This document shows positions 25,685 to 34,484 of a stretch of DNA of 64,000 bases, piece by piece. The notes under the pieces are model-generated. The model saw nothing but the letters and a program-made list of their open reading frames with translations. It did no database searches and was not told the origin of the DNA. Where the stretch lies: NCBI RefSeq assembly GCF_030297175.1, contig NZ_AP028070.1, positions 1,922,001-1,986,000 of the forward strand, in the 5' to 3' direction. Position 1 is the first letter of the stretch. Every line of letters begins with the position of its first letter. This stretch comes from Marinobacter sp. LA51 (GTDB lineage Bacteria > Pseudomonadota > Gammaproteobacteria > Pseudomonadales > Oleiphilaceae). Both the position numbers and the translations under genes were made by a program.

Positions 25685-25713
25685 TTTTAAGAATAAAAAC
25701 ACGGTGCTATCCT
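25685..25713 (+). promoter_or_regulatory. Candidate promoter for the sulfite/nitrite reductase operon
   Basis: Extended -10 TGCTATCCT (25705-25713) with a weak -35 TTTTAA 17 bp upstream, inside a notably AT-rich tract (25660-25700). Such tracts are usual for CysB activation, but no CysB site can be assigned by eye. Confidence 0.35.
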
Positions 25714-25795
25714 CGCGGGCAGATATAAGGCATACCCCCTGTGACTCCGGCTCGTGGGGCTAGCCGCAACAACGTTTTCAGGCAGGACCTTCCTT

Positions 25796-27448
25796 ATGTA
25801 CGTATACGATGAACACGATCGGCAAATCGCAGCCGAACGGGTTGCGCAATTCCGGGACCAGACCGAGCGCGCCCTGGCTGGAGAACTGGCCGAGGAAGAG
25901 TTTCTTCCCTTACGCCTTCAAAACGGCCTGTATGTGCAGCGTCTGGCGCCCATGCTTCGCATTGCCGTGCCTTACGGCATGCTGCGTGCAGACCAGCTGC
26001 GTCGACTGGCTCGCATCACTCGCGATTACGACAAGGGCTACGCCCACTTCACCACTCGTCAGAATGTGCAGCTGAACTGGCCGGCGCTCGAAGACGTGCC
26101 CGATATTCTTGCCGAACTGGCAGAGGTAGAAATGCACGCTAACCAGACCAGTGGTAACTGCATTCGTAACACCACCACCGATCAGTTCTCCGGCGTTCAG
26201 TCCGATGAAATCGCGGACCCGCGCCCGTACTGTGAAATCATTCGTCAGTGGTCCACCTTCCATCCTGAATTCGCTTTTCTACCGCGGAAATTCAAGGTGG
26301 CCGTGAACGCGTCAGAGAAGACCGACCGCGCAGCCATCCAGGTGCACGACATCGGACTGCAAATGGTACGTAACGACGCCGGCGACCTGGGTTTCCGTGT
26401 GCACGTTGGTGGCGGTCTGGGACGTACGCCGATGGTTGGCCCGGTTATCCGTGATTTCCTGCCGGAAGCGGACCTGCTGACCTACCTCGAAGCCGTACTG
26501 CGGGTATATAACCGCTATGGTCGCCGGGACAACAAGTTCAAGGCACGCATCAAGATTCTTGTGAAGGCGCTAACCCCTGAAGCCTTTGCCGAAAAAGTTG
26601 AGGCCGAGTGGTCGCACATCAAGGACTCGCCAAGCCGCTTGACCCGCGACGCCATCGATCGCATTCAGGCGTACTTTACCGAGCCGGATTACCAGAGCGT
26701 CGACAATGCCACCGAGCTGTTGGCCGAGCAGCGCTTCGAGCATCGTGGATTCGATCAGTGGTTGAGCCACAACGTCGATACTCACAAGAAGCCCGGCCAC
26801 GCGATCGTGACCTTGACCATGAAAGAAACCGGCACCCCGCCGGGCGACGTCACCGACCGGCAGCTGGAACAGATTGCCGACCTCGCCGATGAGTTCAGCT
26901 TCGGAGAAGTCCGGGTTACTCATCAACAGAACGTAGTTCTGGCCGACGTCCGTCAGGATCGCCTACTGGAGCTGTGGCAGGCCGTTGTGCCCATGGGCTT
27001 CGGCACCGCCAACCTGAACACCCTGACCGACGTTATCTGCTGCCCCGGCGGCGATTTCTGTGCCCTGGCCAACGCCAAGTCTATTCCGGTGGCAGAAGCC
27101 ATTCAGCGCCGGTTCGATGATCTGGACTTTCTGTATGACCTGGGCAACATCGACCTGAACATCTCCGGTTGCATGAACGCCTGTGGTCATCACCACGTTG
27201 GCAACATCGGTGTTCTGGGTGTCGACAAGAAAGGTCAAGAGTTCTACCAGATCAGTCTGGGCGGCTCCTCTCACCACGACGCGACCATTGGTAAGATTCT
27301 CGGGCCCTCCTTTGCCCGTGAAGACATGCCAGATGTCGTCGCCAAGATCATTGATGTTTACGTCGACAAGCGTACCGAGGAAGAAACCTTCCTGGACACC
27401 TATCGCCGCGTTGGAATTGATCCCTTCAAGGAGCGGGTTTATGCCTGA
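25796..27448 (+). CDS. cysI: Siroheme [4Fe-4S] sulfite/nitrite reductase (CysI-like hemoprotein)
   Basis: 550 residues from ATG 25796 (MYVYDEHDRQ aligns with Pseudomonas CysI; the frame is open 14 codons further upstream). It has two ferredoxin-like halves and the sulfite/nitrite reductase repeats. The siroheme/Fe-S cysteines are intact: CPGGDFC (CX5C) and SGCMNACGHH (CX3C). NCIRNTTTDQFSG and FKVAVN are family motifs. It reduces sulfite to sulfide for cysteine synthesis. No CysJ flavoprotein gene is next to it, so it probably takes electrons from ferredoxin or NADPH through another partner. The DUF934 gene overlaps its end by 8 bp. Confidence 0.93.
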   Translation: MYVYDEHDRQIAAERVAQFRDQTERALAGELAEEEFLPLRLQNGLYVQRLAPMLRIAVPYGMLRADQLRRLARITRDYDKGYAHFTTRQNVQLNWPALEDVPDILAELAEVEMHANQTSGNCIRNTTTDQFSGVQSDEIADPRPYCEIIRQWSTFHPEFAFLPRKFKVAVNASEKTDRAAIQVHDIGLQMVRNDAGDLGFRVHVGGGLGRTPMVGPVIRDFLPEADLLTYLEAVLRVYNRYGRRDNKFKARIKILVKALTPEAFAEKVEAEWSHIKDSPSRLTRDAIDRIQAYFTEPDYQSVDNATELLAEQRFEHRGFDQWLSHNVDTHKKPGHAIVTLTMKETGTPPGDVTDRQLEQIADLADEFSFGEVRVTHQQNVVLADVRQDRLLELWQAVVPMGFGTANLNTLTDVICCPGGDFCALANAKSIPVAEAIQRRFDDLDFLYDLGNIDLNISGCMNACGHHHVGNIGVLGVDKKGQEFYQISLGGSSHHDATIGKILGPSFAREDMPDVVAKIIDVYVDKRTEEETFLDTYRRVGIDPFKERVYA

Positions 27449-27947
27449 TGTAATTTCCCAGGACGGCAGCATCCGACAGGATGACTGGATCGTTGTGCCC
27501 CGCCCGGCCGAGGGCGAATCTCTCGACATTCCCGAGCAGAGCAAGGCTCTGATTCCCGCTGACCTGTGGCTGGCCGGGTATGAGCACTTTACCGGTCGTG
27601 ACGACATCGGCGTGTGGTTTGATAGCCACGATGAACCGGAAATGCTCGCCGGAAAATTCCAGGAGCTGCCTGTCATCGCGGTGAACTTCCCGAAGTTCAG
27701 CGACGGCCGCGGCTACAGCATTGCTCGTCTGCTGCGTGAGCGTTTCGGCTATGCAAACGAGCTGCGCGCGATCGGCGATGTGCTGCTGGATCAGCTCCAG
27801 TTCATGAAGCGCTGCGGCTTTGACGCCTACGTGCTGCGCGCGGACAAGGACATCAACAAGGCCGCCCGCTGCCTGAACTTCTTCAGCCAGGGCTATCAAG
27901 CGGCAACCGATACCGACCTGCCCCTGTTCCGTCGCCGGGCTTCCTGA
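27441..27947 (+). CDS. DUF934 family protein, sulfite-reductase partner
   Basis: 168 residues from ATG 27441, preceded by AAGGAG and overlapping the cysI stop. It belongs to DUF934: FPKFSDGRGYSIARLLRERFGY (about 77-98) and LRAIGDVLLDQLQFMKRCGFDAY (about 100-122) are its signatures. The family nearly always follows the hemoprotein gene and is presumed to assist sulfite reduction, perhaps as an electron-transfer or assembly partner. The biochemical role is not established. A strong bidirectional terminator follows. Confidence 0.9.
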   Translation: MPDVISQDGSIRQDDWIVVPRPAEGESLDIPEQSKALIPADLWLAGYEHFTGRDDIGVWFDSHDEPEMLAGKFQELPVIAVNFPKFSDGRGYSIARLLRERFGYANELRAIGDVLLDQLQFMKRCGFDAYVLRADKDINKAARCLNFFSQGYQAATDTDLPLFRRRAS

Positions 27948-27964
27948 GAACGCCCAGCACAAAC

Positions 27965-27995
27965 AAAAAAGCCTGCCACTCGGCAGGCTTTTTTT
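27965..27995. terminator. Bidirectional intrinsic terminator between cysI operon and YhdH-type gene
   Basis: GCCTGCC/GGCAGGC stem with an ACTC loop, flanked by six A on the left and seven T on the right, so it can stop transcripts from both convergent genes. Confidence 0.88.
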
Positions 27996-28007
27996 ATGCC
28001 GCTGGAT

Positions 28008-29006
28008 TTAGCGGCTGTGATGAAGCACTGTCTTGCCAACCGAAGCGCCGCCCAGAAATGCCTTGAGCGCCGCATCGAGTTCGGACCGACCGATATCCCG
28101 AGCCGACTGCTCAGTTTTCGGGCAGGCCCAATCACCGGAGAACTTGCCCCAGACTGCCTGCTTGTCCGCCAGCGGAATTTCCACCGAATCCACCCCAAGC
28201 AGGTTCACACCGCGAAGAATGAATGGAAGCACAGTAGTCTGCAGCTGCGGGCCCGCTACCAGGCCACAGCAGGACACAGAGCCGCCCGGCTTGATCTGCT
28301 TCAGCAACTCCGCCAGAGGCGTACCACCGACGGTGTCGATAGCATTACCGAAGACTGGCTTCAGCATCGGCTTCTTCTCTTCGGTCAGCGCATCGCGACC
28401 AACCACCTCGCTTGCTCCCAGTGCTTTAAGGTCGGCCGCGTGGTCTGCCTTGCCGCTGATCGCGACAACCTCAAAGCCCAGTTTCGCAAGCAATTCCACC
28501 GCAACACTGCCGACTGCACCACTGGCGCCGGATACGGCCACCGGGCCCTGGGCAGGTTCGGCACCCATAGTCAGGAGCTTCTGGACACACAAACCGGCAG
28601 TCAGGCCGGCGGTACCGTAGATCATGGCGGTACGAGCATCCCATCCGGACGGCATGGGCACGCACCACCCTGCCGGGACGCGAATGTATTCGCCAAAGCC
28701 ACCATCGGTATTCATACCCAGATCAAAGCCGGTGACGAGCACGGCGGTGCCCGCCGCAAGCTTGCCAGAGGCGTCTTCAACCACTTCACCAGCGGCATCA
28801 ATGCCCGGTGTGTGCGGGAAATCGCGGGTTACACCCTTGTTGCCGGATGCGGACAAGGCATCTTTATAGTTCAGGGACGAATGGGAAACCCGGATCAAAA
28901 CCTCACCTTCCGGGAGGTCGGCGGTGTTCAAGGTCTGTTCGCTGCCTACGTAGCTGCCGTCTTGTTCTTCGACGCGCCAAGCCTTGAAATCGGTGTTCGT
29001 TGTCAT
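28008..29006 (-). CDS. YhdH/AcuI-type NADPH-dependent acryloyl-CoA/quinone reductase (MDR family)
   Basis: 332 residues of the medium-chain dehydrogenase superfamily, without catalytic zinc ligands. SSLNYKDALSASG near 43-55 and HTPGIDAAGEV are typical of the YhdH/YhfP/AcuI branch. The nucleotide site is VSGASGAVGSVA (about 159-170). AcuI reduces toxic acryloyl-CoA to propionyl-CoA, important in marine DMSP users; YhdH in E. coli does the same. The DMSP link is only a possibility because no DMSP gene is nearby. It is divergent from nothing and lies 23 bp after sohB on the same strand. Confidence 0.87.
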   Translation of the reverse strand: MTTNTDFKAWRVEEQDGSYVGSEQTLNTADLPEGEVLIRVSHSSLNYKDALSASGNKGVTRDFPHTPGIDAAGEVVEDASGKLAAGTAVLVTGFDLGMNTDGGFGEYIRVPAGWCVPMPSGWDARTAMIYGTAGLTAGLCVQKLLTMGAEPAQGPVAVSGASGAVGSVAVELLAKLGFEVVAISGKADHAADLKALGASEVVGRDALTEEKKPMLKPVFGNAIDTVGGTPLAELLKQIKPGGSVSCCGLVAGPQLQTTVLPFILRGVNLLGVDSVEIPLADKQAVWGKFSGDWACPKTEQSARDIGRSELDAALKAFLGGASVGKTVLHHSR

Positions 29007-29029
29007 CGTTGTATCCCACCCTTCATGAA

Positions 29030-30094
29030 CTATTGAATTTTCTGGTTCCGGAAGGCACTCAAAACCCGCCAGACTGTGTGTTCCAGCGCTGCACTGGTCG
29101 CCAGACCAAGCTTTTCCGGAAGCGTGCGTTTTCGCTGGTACGCTACCGAGACTACGTCTGCCCGATCACAGGCCTCAATAAGATATTCGTCGGAGGTCTT
29201 GATCTCATCGATCAGCTGAACGTCCAGAGCCCGCTTGCCAAACCAGATGTCACCATTGGCAACCGCACTGATATCAACGGCCGGACGTCGCTCACCCACG
29301 TATTCCTTGAATAGAACATGGGTGTCTTCCAGGTCTTCCAGAAACTTCTGCCGGCCCTTATCGGTATTTTCGCCAAAGACCGTCATGGTGCGCTTGTGCT
29401 CCCCCGCGGTCAGCACCTCAAAGTCCACGTCATTTTTCTTCAGGAAACGATGGAAATTCGGAAGCTGGGCGACCACACCGATTGACCCGAGAATGGCAAA
29501 AGGCGAAGCAATGATGCGATCCGCCACGCAGGCCATCATATAGCCACCACTTGCTGCGACCTTGTCGACACAGGCGGTCAACGGCACACCCTTGCTGCGA
29601 ATACGGTCAAGTTGCGCCGCTGCCAGGCCATAGGAATGCACCAGTCCCCCGCCGCTTTCCAGCCGAACCACGACCTCATCCCGCTCCGGATCAGCCACGC
29701 TGAGGACAGCGGTGATGGATCTGCGCAGTGGATCTGTATCACTGGCCTTGATGTCGCCGTCGAAATCGAGCACGAACACGCGCGGTTGGCGCTCCGGTTC
29801 CGTGGTCACCTCTTTGTGCTTGGCCTTTTCGGCCTTTTTCTTAGCCTTTTGCTCTTTTTTCTGACGCTTCTCGAATGCCTTGCGCTCAGCATCGGACATC
29901 AGCCGGGCCTGGATGGATTCCCGGAGTTTGTCGTACTTTTCATTGAGCTTGCGAATCTTCAACTCGCCGTCGCCGCCATGGTCTTCCCGCTCTTTTTGTG
30001 CCGACGCAATGATCACTGCGACCACAACGATCGCGGCCACGGCAAAGGTGACGACCTTCGCCAGGAATAAACCATACTCAGTCAGGAACTCCAA
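29030..30094 (-). CDS. sohB: Inner-membrane protease SohB (S49 signal-peptide-peptidase family)
   Basis: 354 residues (E. coli 349). An N-terminal transmembrane helix (about 8-30), then a lysine/glutamate-rich linker (about 50-100, RQKKEQKAKKKAEKAK), then the S49 domain: GGGLVHSYG, the catalytic serine region ASGGYMMACVADRIIASPFAILGSIG, and the general-base lysine in GEHKRTMTVFG. It digests signal peptides or small membrane fragments at the inner membrane. It lies 23 bp upstream of the YhdH-type gene, a neighbourhood shared with Pseudomonas. Confidence 0.92.
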   Translation of the reverse strand: MEFLTEYGLFLAKVVTFAVAAIVVVAVIIASAQKEREDHGGDGELKIRKLNEKYDKLRESIQARLMSDAERKAFEKRQKKEQKAKKKAEKAKHKEVTTEPERQPRVFVLDFDGDIKASDTDPLRRSITAVLSVADPERDEVVVRLESGGGLVHSYGLAAAQLDRIRSKGVPLTACVDKVAASGGYMMACVADRIIASPFAILGSIGVVAQLPNFHRFLKKNDVDFEVLTAGEHKRTMTVFGENTDKGRQKFLEDLEDTHVLFKEYVGERRPAVDISAVANGDIWFGKRALDVQLIDEIKTSDEYLIEACDRADVVSVAYQRKRTLPEKLGLATSAALEHTVWRVLSAFRNQKIQ

Positions 30095-30189
30095 AGTGCT
30101 TCTCCGTGTGATTAAAACGTGAATGTGTAACTTACCGAATTTGTGGTAATAAGCAGAGTAAAATAATTAAAACAAGCGTTCGATCGAGC

Positions 30190-30218
30190 TTGACACAACC
30201 TGACACTCACCATAAAGT
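30190..30218 (+). promoter_or_regulatory. Sigma-70 promoter for the SCP2 gene
   Basis: A consensus -35 TTGACA (30190-30195) and TAAAGT (30213-30218) separated by 17 bp. Predicted transcription starts about 100 nt before the SCP2 ATG. Confidence 0.5.
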
Positions 30219-30321
30219 CGCATAGCGAGGTCGGCTCCAGACGGATTCCCGCTCAGGCTCAAACAGCACGGGACATCGACGCCGTCACCATGACAAGACA
30301 ACCACCATTAAGGGTATAAAA

Positions 30322-30636
30322 ATGTCGGTAGCTCAGGTATTTGAACAACTCGAACAGAACTTCAACGCAGACGCAGCGCAAGGCCTGGACCTGGTATTCC
30401 AGTTCAACATCGAGGACGACAAGAACTATCACCTGGTCATCAACGATGGCACCTGCCAGGCGCACGAAGGCGAACACGACGATCCTTCCGTTACCCTGAT
30501 TATGAGCTCTGAAACCCTGCACGGCATCGTTTCCGGCGAAACAGACGGCATGCAGGCCTTCATGGCCGGCCAGCTGCGCGCTGAAGGCGACATGATGCTT
30601 GCCACCAAGCTCGGCGAGCTGTTCAAGATGGGCTGA
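30322..30636 (+). CDS. SCP2 sterol-binding domain protein
   Basis: 104 residues forming a stand-alone SCP2 fold: an N-terminal helix (VAQVFEQLEQNFN), alternating strands (LVFQFNIEDDKNYHLVINDG, VTLIMSSETLHGIVSGE) and the conserved C-terminal AFMAGQLRAEGDMMLATKLGELFK. The family binds hydrophobic ligands such as fatty acyl chains in a tunnel. Bacterial roles are poorly known. It has its own promoter and terminator and is therefore a single-gene transcript. Confidence 0.9.
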   Translation: MSVAQVFEQLEQNFNADAAQGLDLVFQFNIEDDKNYHLVINDGTCQAHEGEHDDPSVTLIMSSETLHGIVSGETDGMQAFMAGQLRAEGDMMLATKLGELFKMG

Positions 30637-30654
30637 TAGCCCTCGCGAACGGTG

Positions 30655-30685
30655 AAAAAAAACCTGCGCTACGCGCAGGTTTTTT
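30655..30685. terminator. Bidirectional intrinsic terminator after SCP2 gene
   Basis: AACCTGCGC/GCGCAGGTT, a 9-bp perfect stem with a 3-nt loop, flanked by A and T runs. It can serve both the SCP2 gene and the convergent hypothetical gene. Confidence 0.88.
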
Positions 30686-30702
30686 ATTGGGCGAACAAAA
30701 CG

Positions 30703-31350
30703 CTATTCATCCCACAGCTGGATCGCTTCCCTGGCCTGCTCATTCACCGGAACCGCCACTAAACCCGAGGCCGACAAGCGAATATCAAACATCGCGCCAT
30801 CACGCATCGGCATGAAGGTGGCGTTGCCATAAACACCTTCCACGAACGGCATGTTGAAGGTTTGGTCCAACTCCCACAGGTCCGGCCAGGATGCCTCGCC
30901 CAAACCTATCACCGACCGAGGTCCAGAGCGCTCCTGCTCAAGCGACGTATAGCGCCCGCTCAGTCGTTCAAGCCGGTACCCCGGAGCGACTCCAAGCCAC
31001 CGCAGCGGCCCGGAGAACCGAATAATACGAGCGTCCACCTGCCATTGATCACCGGTCAACGTCTCAGCTACGGTGTTTTTTCCCGGCGCCTGCAGTCTCA
31101 CGTACCAACGCTGCTCAGCCTGACGCTGGGTGGATACAGTTGCAACGGTCTGCATGCCTTCAAGCGATTGGTAGCCGGCAACGTTGATGGCAATGGCAAG
31201 GGTGTAGACACCTACCAGTATCAAACCGAACACCGCCATACCTTTTAGCCATGCCAACAACCATCTCGGTCGCAGGAAGAACAGCAGACCTGCAATGACC
31301 AGAAGCGCGCCAAATACGGTCAGCACTGCGGTTGCTAGTTCATGAGACAC
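30703..31350 (-). CDS. Conserved two-helix membrane protein of unknown function
   Basis: 215 residues: two N-terminal transmembrane helices (about 6-26 and 34-57), then a periplasmic beta-rich domain of about 150 residues with RWYVRLQAPG, WQVDARIIRFSGPLRWLG and FNMPFVEGVYGNATFMP. Homologues in Pseudomonas are often labelled multidrug or cation efflux, but nothing here resembles a transporter. It sits 3 bp after fimL on the same strand and is probably co-transcribed, which hints at a role in envelope or pilus physiology. Confidence 0.75.
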   Translation of the reverse strand: MSHELATAVLTVFGALLVIAGLLFFLRPRWLLAWLKGMAVFGLILVGVYTLAIAINVAGYQSLEGMQTVATVSTQRQAEQRWYVRLQAPGKNTVAETLTGDQWQVDARIIRFSGPLRWLGVAPGYRLERLSGRYTSLEQERSGPRSVIGLGEASWPDLWELDQTFNMPFVEGVYGNATFMPMRDGAMFDIRLSASGLVAVPVNEQAREAIQLWDE

Positions 31351-31353
31351 GGC

Positions 31354-33060
31354 TTAAAGACCTACATCGTCCAGAGACGTTTGAGCCAGCTTGAGGAGAT
31401 CGGGATTACGCTCTTCGCGCCGGCCGATACTTTCAATGTAATACTCAAGCGACGTCAAGGCGTCTGCCAGTGCTTCCAGCACCTGCATAGGCGGTGCCTC
31501 TCGCGCATCCAAGAGTCGCTCCTGAATGGATGCAGCTACCCTCTCCAGCACGGATGCCGCCGCAGGATCATTGACCATGTGCAGTCCTCCCCAGATGCTG
31601 TGCAGTGTAGCGGGGAGATTGGCCAGGTGCAGCTTGTCGTAGTCGGACTCCATGAACGCCGTGATAGCCCGCTTCGCCAGCGTCAGTGCGCCCCGCGCTT
31701 CGTCGGCTACCACAAACAGCGCCTCACTCAGGTACACCGACTCATCCCGACCGCGATGACCCCGGGCCAGGGCATCGGTTTCCGAGGTAATTCCACGGGT
31801 GACGATTTGCATCACGGCATCTTCAATACTCAATACCGAGTCAGCCAGACCGTACAGCTCGTCATCATCAGGCAGCCGTGATTCAGCTTCCCAGCCACGC
31901 AACCGCGAGGCTTCTTCCTGGGCTACGGTTGCCAGCTTGTTCAGATCCAGCATGATCAGAGTGTTGGCAAGACGCTCAAGAGCACCAGAAATAGACGACA
32001 GCTCCGCCAGGTCCGGCTCAATACCGCGCTCAATGATATCGAGCTTGTCCTTAAGCTGGTTCAGTTCGTCCTGAAGAGCTTCTGCCAGAGATCGGAGCAC
32101 ATCGCTGCCGGGACCGTACAGTCGACGGGCATGGGCTTCGAGCATGGCATCGGGGTAGTCAGCGGGAGTGAGCTGATAAGCCGACAGCACCTGGGTTACT
32201 TCGGGATTGGCGGAACCACTGCGATATAGCAGGTAAACCAAATCACGCACCAGGGAATCAGGCGCATCTTTAGCGGTAGCGACCTTGCCGATGTACACGA
32301 CTTCACGGGCGTACTTTTCAATACGCATGAACATTCGCTTGCGGGCCTTGGTAAAGGGCATTACACGGTCAAGCATGGTGTCAGCCACAATCGAGACCAA
32401 ACACCACAACTGCCCCATCGGCGCGCCCTGGCAAAGCCGAGCCAAACCACGGGAAGACCGGGCAACAAGTTTTTTGCTAACCACGTCGTTGCGATCACGG
32501 AGGATGCTGAGGAGTGCCACCTGGAAAGTCAGGCGCATCCGTCGCGCCATTACTTCAAACTCCGCGTTATCACCTTCAAATATCTGGACCTGAAGGCTGG
32601 CACAGAAATCCGGCCGCTCTTTCACATCGACATCAAAGAAACAGGATTCCGGGTAAGGCTTTTCCCGGCGGGCCTCACGCAGATCGTTGATGACCGGGAG
32701 TAACAGCTCCGGATGGTCTTCACGCTGCTGGTGATAGTACTCAACGTATCGGCGGAGGATGAACAGCGCACTGTTCAGGGTGGTGAGCAGGATGTTTTTA
32801 TCGTCGTTGGCACCAACAGGAACATCGTTGGCCATGCTGACCGCTTCCTGACATAGCAAGGTGCCACCACGAAGCTCGACAAGAATGAAGATACCGCGAA
32901 GCTGATTGATGAAGTCGACACAGTTCTGAAGATCTTCACCACTTTCACGGTTTTCCTGAAAGCGTTCAAGGCTGGATTCTGCCTGTTTGATGGTTTGTTC
33001 GATTTCACTCTTAACCAGATCAAACGACTGCGATTTCGTCGCCAGAGACGATTGAACCAT
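31354..33060 (-). CDS. fimL: FimL-like protein (twitching motility/cAMP regulation)
   Basis: 568 residues, mostly helical, matching FimL of P. aeruginosa in length and in its N-terminal segment with ELRGGTLLCQEAVSMANDVPVGA and LLLPVINDLREAR. FimL resembles the N-terminal Hpt part of the chemotaxis-like kinase ChpA but lacks kinase and receiver domains. It supports type IV pilus assembly and raises cAMP through CyaB and FimV. No histidine in a canonical Hpt motif was found by eye. Position between the SohB/SCP2 genes and dnaQ matches Pseudomonas. No other pil or chp genes are in the window. Confidence 0.85.
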   Translation of the reverse strand: MVQSSLATKSQSFDLVKSEIEQTIKQAESSLERFQENRESGEDLQNCVDFINQLRGIFILVELRGGTLLCQEAVSMANDVPVGANDDKNILLTTLNSALFILRRYVEYYHQQREDHPELLLPVINDLREARREKPYPESCFFDVDVKERPDFCASLQVQIFEGDNAEFEVMARRMRLTFQVALLSILRDRNDVVSKKLVARSSRGLARLCQGAPMGQLWCLVSIVADTMLDRVMPFTKARKRMFMRIEKYAREVVYIGKVATAKDAPDSLVRDLVYLLYRSGSANPEVTQVLSAYQLTPADYPDAMLEAHARRLYGPGSDVLRSLAEALQDELNQLKDKLDIIERGIEPDLAELSSISGALERLANTLIMLDLNKLATVAQEEASRLRGWEAESRLPDDDELYGLADSVLSIEDAVMQIVTRGITSETDALARGHRGRDESVYLSEALFVVADEARGALTLAKRAITAFMESDYDKLHLANLPATLHSIWGGLHMVNDPAAASVLERVAASIQERLLDAREAPPMQVLEALADALTSLEYYIESIGRREERNPDLLKLAQTSLDDVGL

Positions 33061-33175
33061 AAACGCTTCCTGTTAATTTGCGGAGACTACCGCTCCCTGA
33101 TACGACTGCGCCCGTCAGGTGGAACGACCGGTGTTATTGTTAGAAGCCAGCTCAACCCTCGCTGGCCTGCACACG

Positions 33176-33222
33176 CAAAAAGTAACCAATTGTTCGCGAA
33201 AACTGGCGAACTAACCATTACT
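33176..33222 (-). terminator. Candidate terminator after dnaQ (two-step dyad plus T-run)
   Basis: On the minus strand, AGTAA and GTTCGC pair with GCGAAC and TTACT across symmetric 6-nt internal gaps and an 8-nt loop, then TTTTT follows. It lies about 70 bp after the dnaQ stop. The interrupted stem makes it less certain; it could instead be an operator 120 bp upstream of fimL. Confidence 0.45.
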
Positions 33223-33288
33223 TATAACACAAAACTCAAGTACCTCAAGAAAGGCAGAATGTAACATTTGGTACAAAAGAGAGCGACT

Positions 33289-33999
33289 TCACTCACTTGG
33301 TTGGAGCTTGCCCCACACCGTTTCACCGGCCTTCTTCTCCAGCATCGCCATGAACTCTTCGTGGGCGCCGCTCTCATCATCAGAAGCCCGAACAACCTTC
33401 AGCGCCGGACGCTCGGCCGGCAACCGCCGAATACCGGTGCCGGAGCCTCCTTCTTCCGCGCCGGCATCCAACGACAACGCGGTCTGGCCACCGGTCAGCA
33501 GCAGGTAAACGTCGGCCAGGATCTCGGCGTCGAGCAAGGCGCCGTGGAGATCCCGGTTGCTGTTGTCCACACCGTAGCGCTTACAAAGCGCATCGAGGTT
33601 GTTCTTCTGGCCAGGATGTTTCTTACGGGCAATCGCCAGGGTATCCACAATCCCGCAGTGGTCCGCGGTTTTCCGGACCGGCTTCATCCGGGCAAATTCA
33701 GCATCCATGAAGCCAACGTCAAACGCCGCGTTGTGAATGACCAGTTCGGCTCCCTTAATGAACTCAAAGAAGTCGTTGGCAACCTCGGCGAACTTGGGCT
33801 TGTCTTCCAGGAATTCATTGGTGATGCCGTGGACAGTAATAGCCTCGGCTTCTACCTCACGCTCTGGATTGATATAGACGTGGTAATTCCGCCCCGTCAG
33901 TTGGCGCTCGACGAGTTCCACGCAACCAATTTCGATGATCCGATGGCCATCGTTTGGATCAATACCCGTAGTTTCTGTATCCAGTACAATCTGTCTCAT
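33289..33999 (-). CDS. dnaQ: DNA polymerase III epsilon subunit (3'-5' proofreading exonuclease)
   Basis: 236 residues (E. coli 243). DEDDh exonuclease motifs are complete: ExoI VLDTETTG (Asp and Glu), ExoII VIHNAAFDVGF, ExoIII HGALLDAEILADVY with catalytic His and Asp. The C-terminal tail binds the alpha subunit and contains a clamp-binding-like stretch (QTALSLD). It lies 26 bp after rnhA on the same strand, the conserved rnhA-dnaQ order, although in E. coli the two are divergent. Confidence 0.95.
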   Translation of the reverse strand: MRQIVLDTETTGIDPNDGHRIIEIGCVELVERQLTGRNYHVYINPEREVEAEAITVHGITNEFLEDKPKFAEVANDFFEFIKGAELVIHNAAFDVGFMDAEFARMKPVRKTADHCGIVDTLAIARKKHPGQKNNLDALCKRYGVDNSNRDLHGALLDAEILADVYLLLTGGQTALSLDAGAEEGGSGTGIRRLPAERPALKVVRASDDESGAHEEFMAMLEKKAGETVWGKLQPSE

Positions 34000-34025
34000 G
34001 ATTTACTCAATTCAATAGGTCGTGC

Positions 34026-34469
34026 TCAGGCGCGAGCCAATTCTGCTACGCCTCGATTGGCCAGTTCGTCGGCCAGTTCGTTATCGGGGATACCGGCGTG
34101 GCCTTTGACCCAATGCCAGTTAACTTCGTGCCGGGCCACCTCGGTATCCAGCTCACGCCAGAGGTCCTCGTTCTTGACCGGTTTCTTGGCAGCGGTTTTC
34201 CAGCCATTGCGTTTCCAGCCGGCCATCCACTCGGTAATGCCCTTGCGCACGTACTGGGAATCGGTATAGAGCTCCACCGCGCAAGACCGCTTTAGCGCAG
34301 CCAACCCACGAATCGCAGCCATTAACTCCATCCGGTTATTAGTGGTGTTGGCTTCGCCGCCATTCATCGTTTTGCAGGTTTCACCATAACGCAGGACAAC
34401 GCCCCAGCCTCCAGGCCCGGGATTTCCCTTGCAGGCCCCGTCGGTATACAGAATCACCTTGCCTGACAT
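34026..34469 (-). CDS. rnhA: Ribonuclease HI
   Basis: 147 residues from the ATG at 34469, where GGGAG lies 6 bp upstream; an in-frame ATG four codons earlier contains that ribosome site and is less likely. The catalytic acidic residues are in [31 protein letters not shown] and DNELADELA. It removes RNA from RNA-DNA hybrids. It sits between a methyltransferase gene (15 bp) and dnaQ in a three-gene minus-strand unit. Confidence 0.95.
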   Translation of the reverse strand: MSGKVILYTDGACKGNPGPGGWGVVLRYGETCKTMNGGEANTTNNRMELMAAIRGLAALKRSCAVELYTDSQYVRKGITEWMAGWKRNGWKTAAKKPVKNEDLWRELDTEVARHEVNWHWVKGHAGIPDNELADELANRGVAELARA

Positions 34470-34484
34470 CTTTTCTCCCATTAA

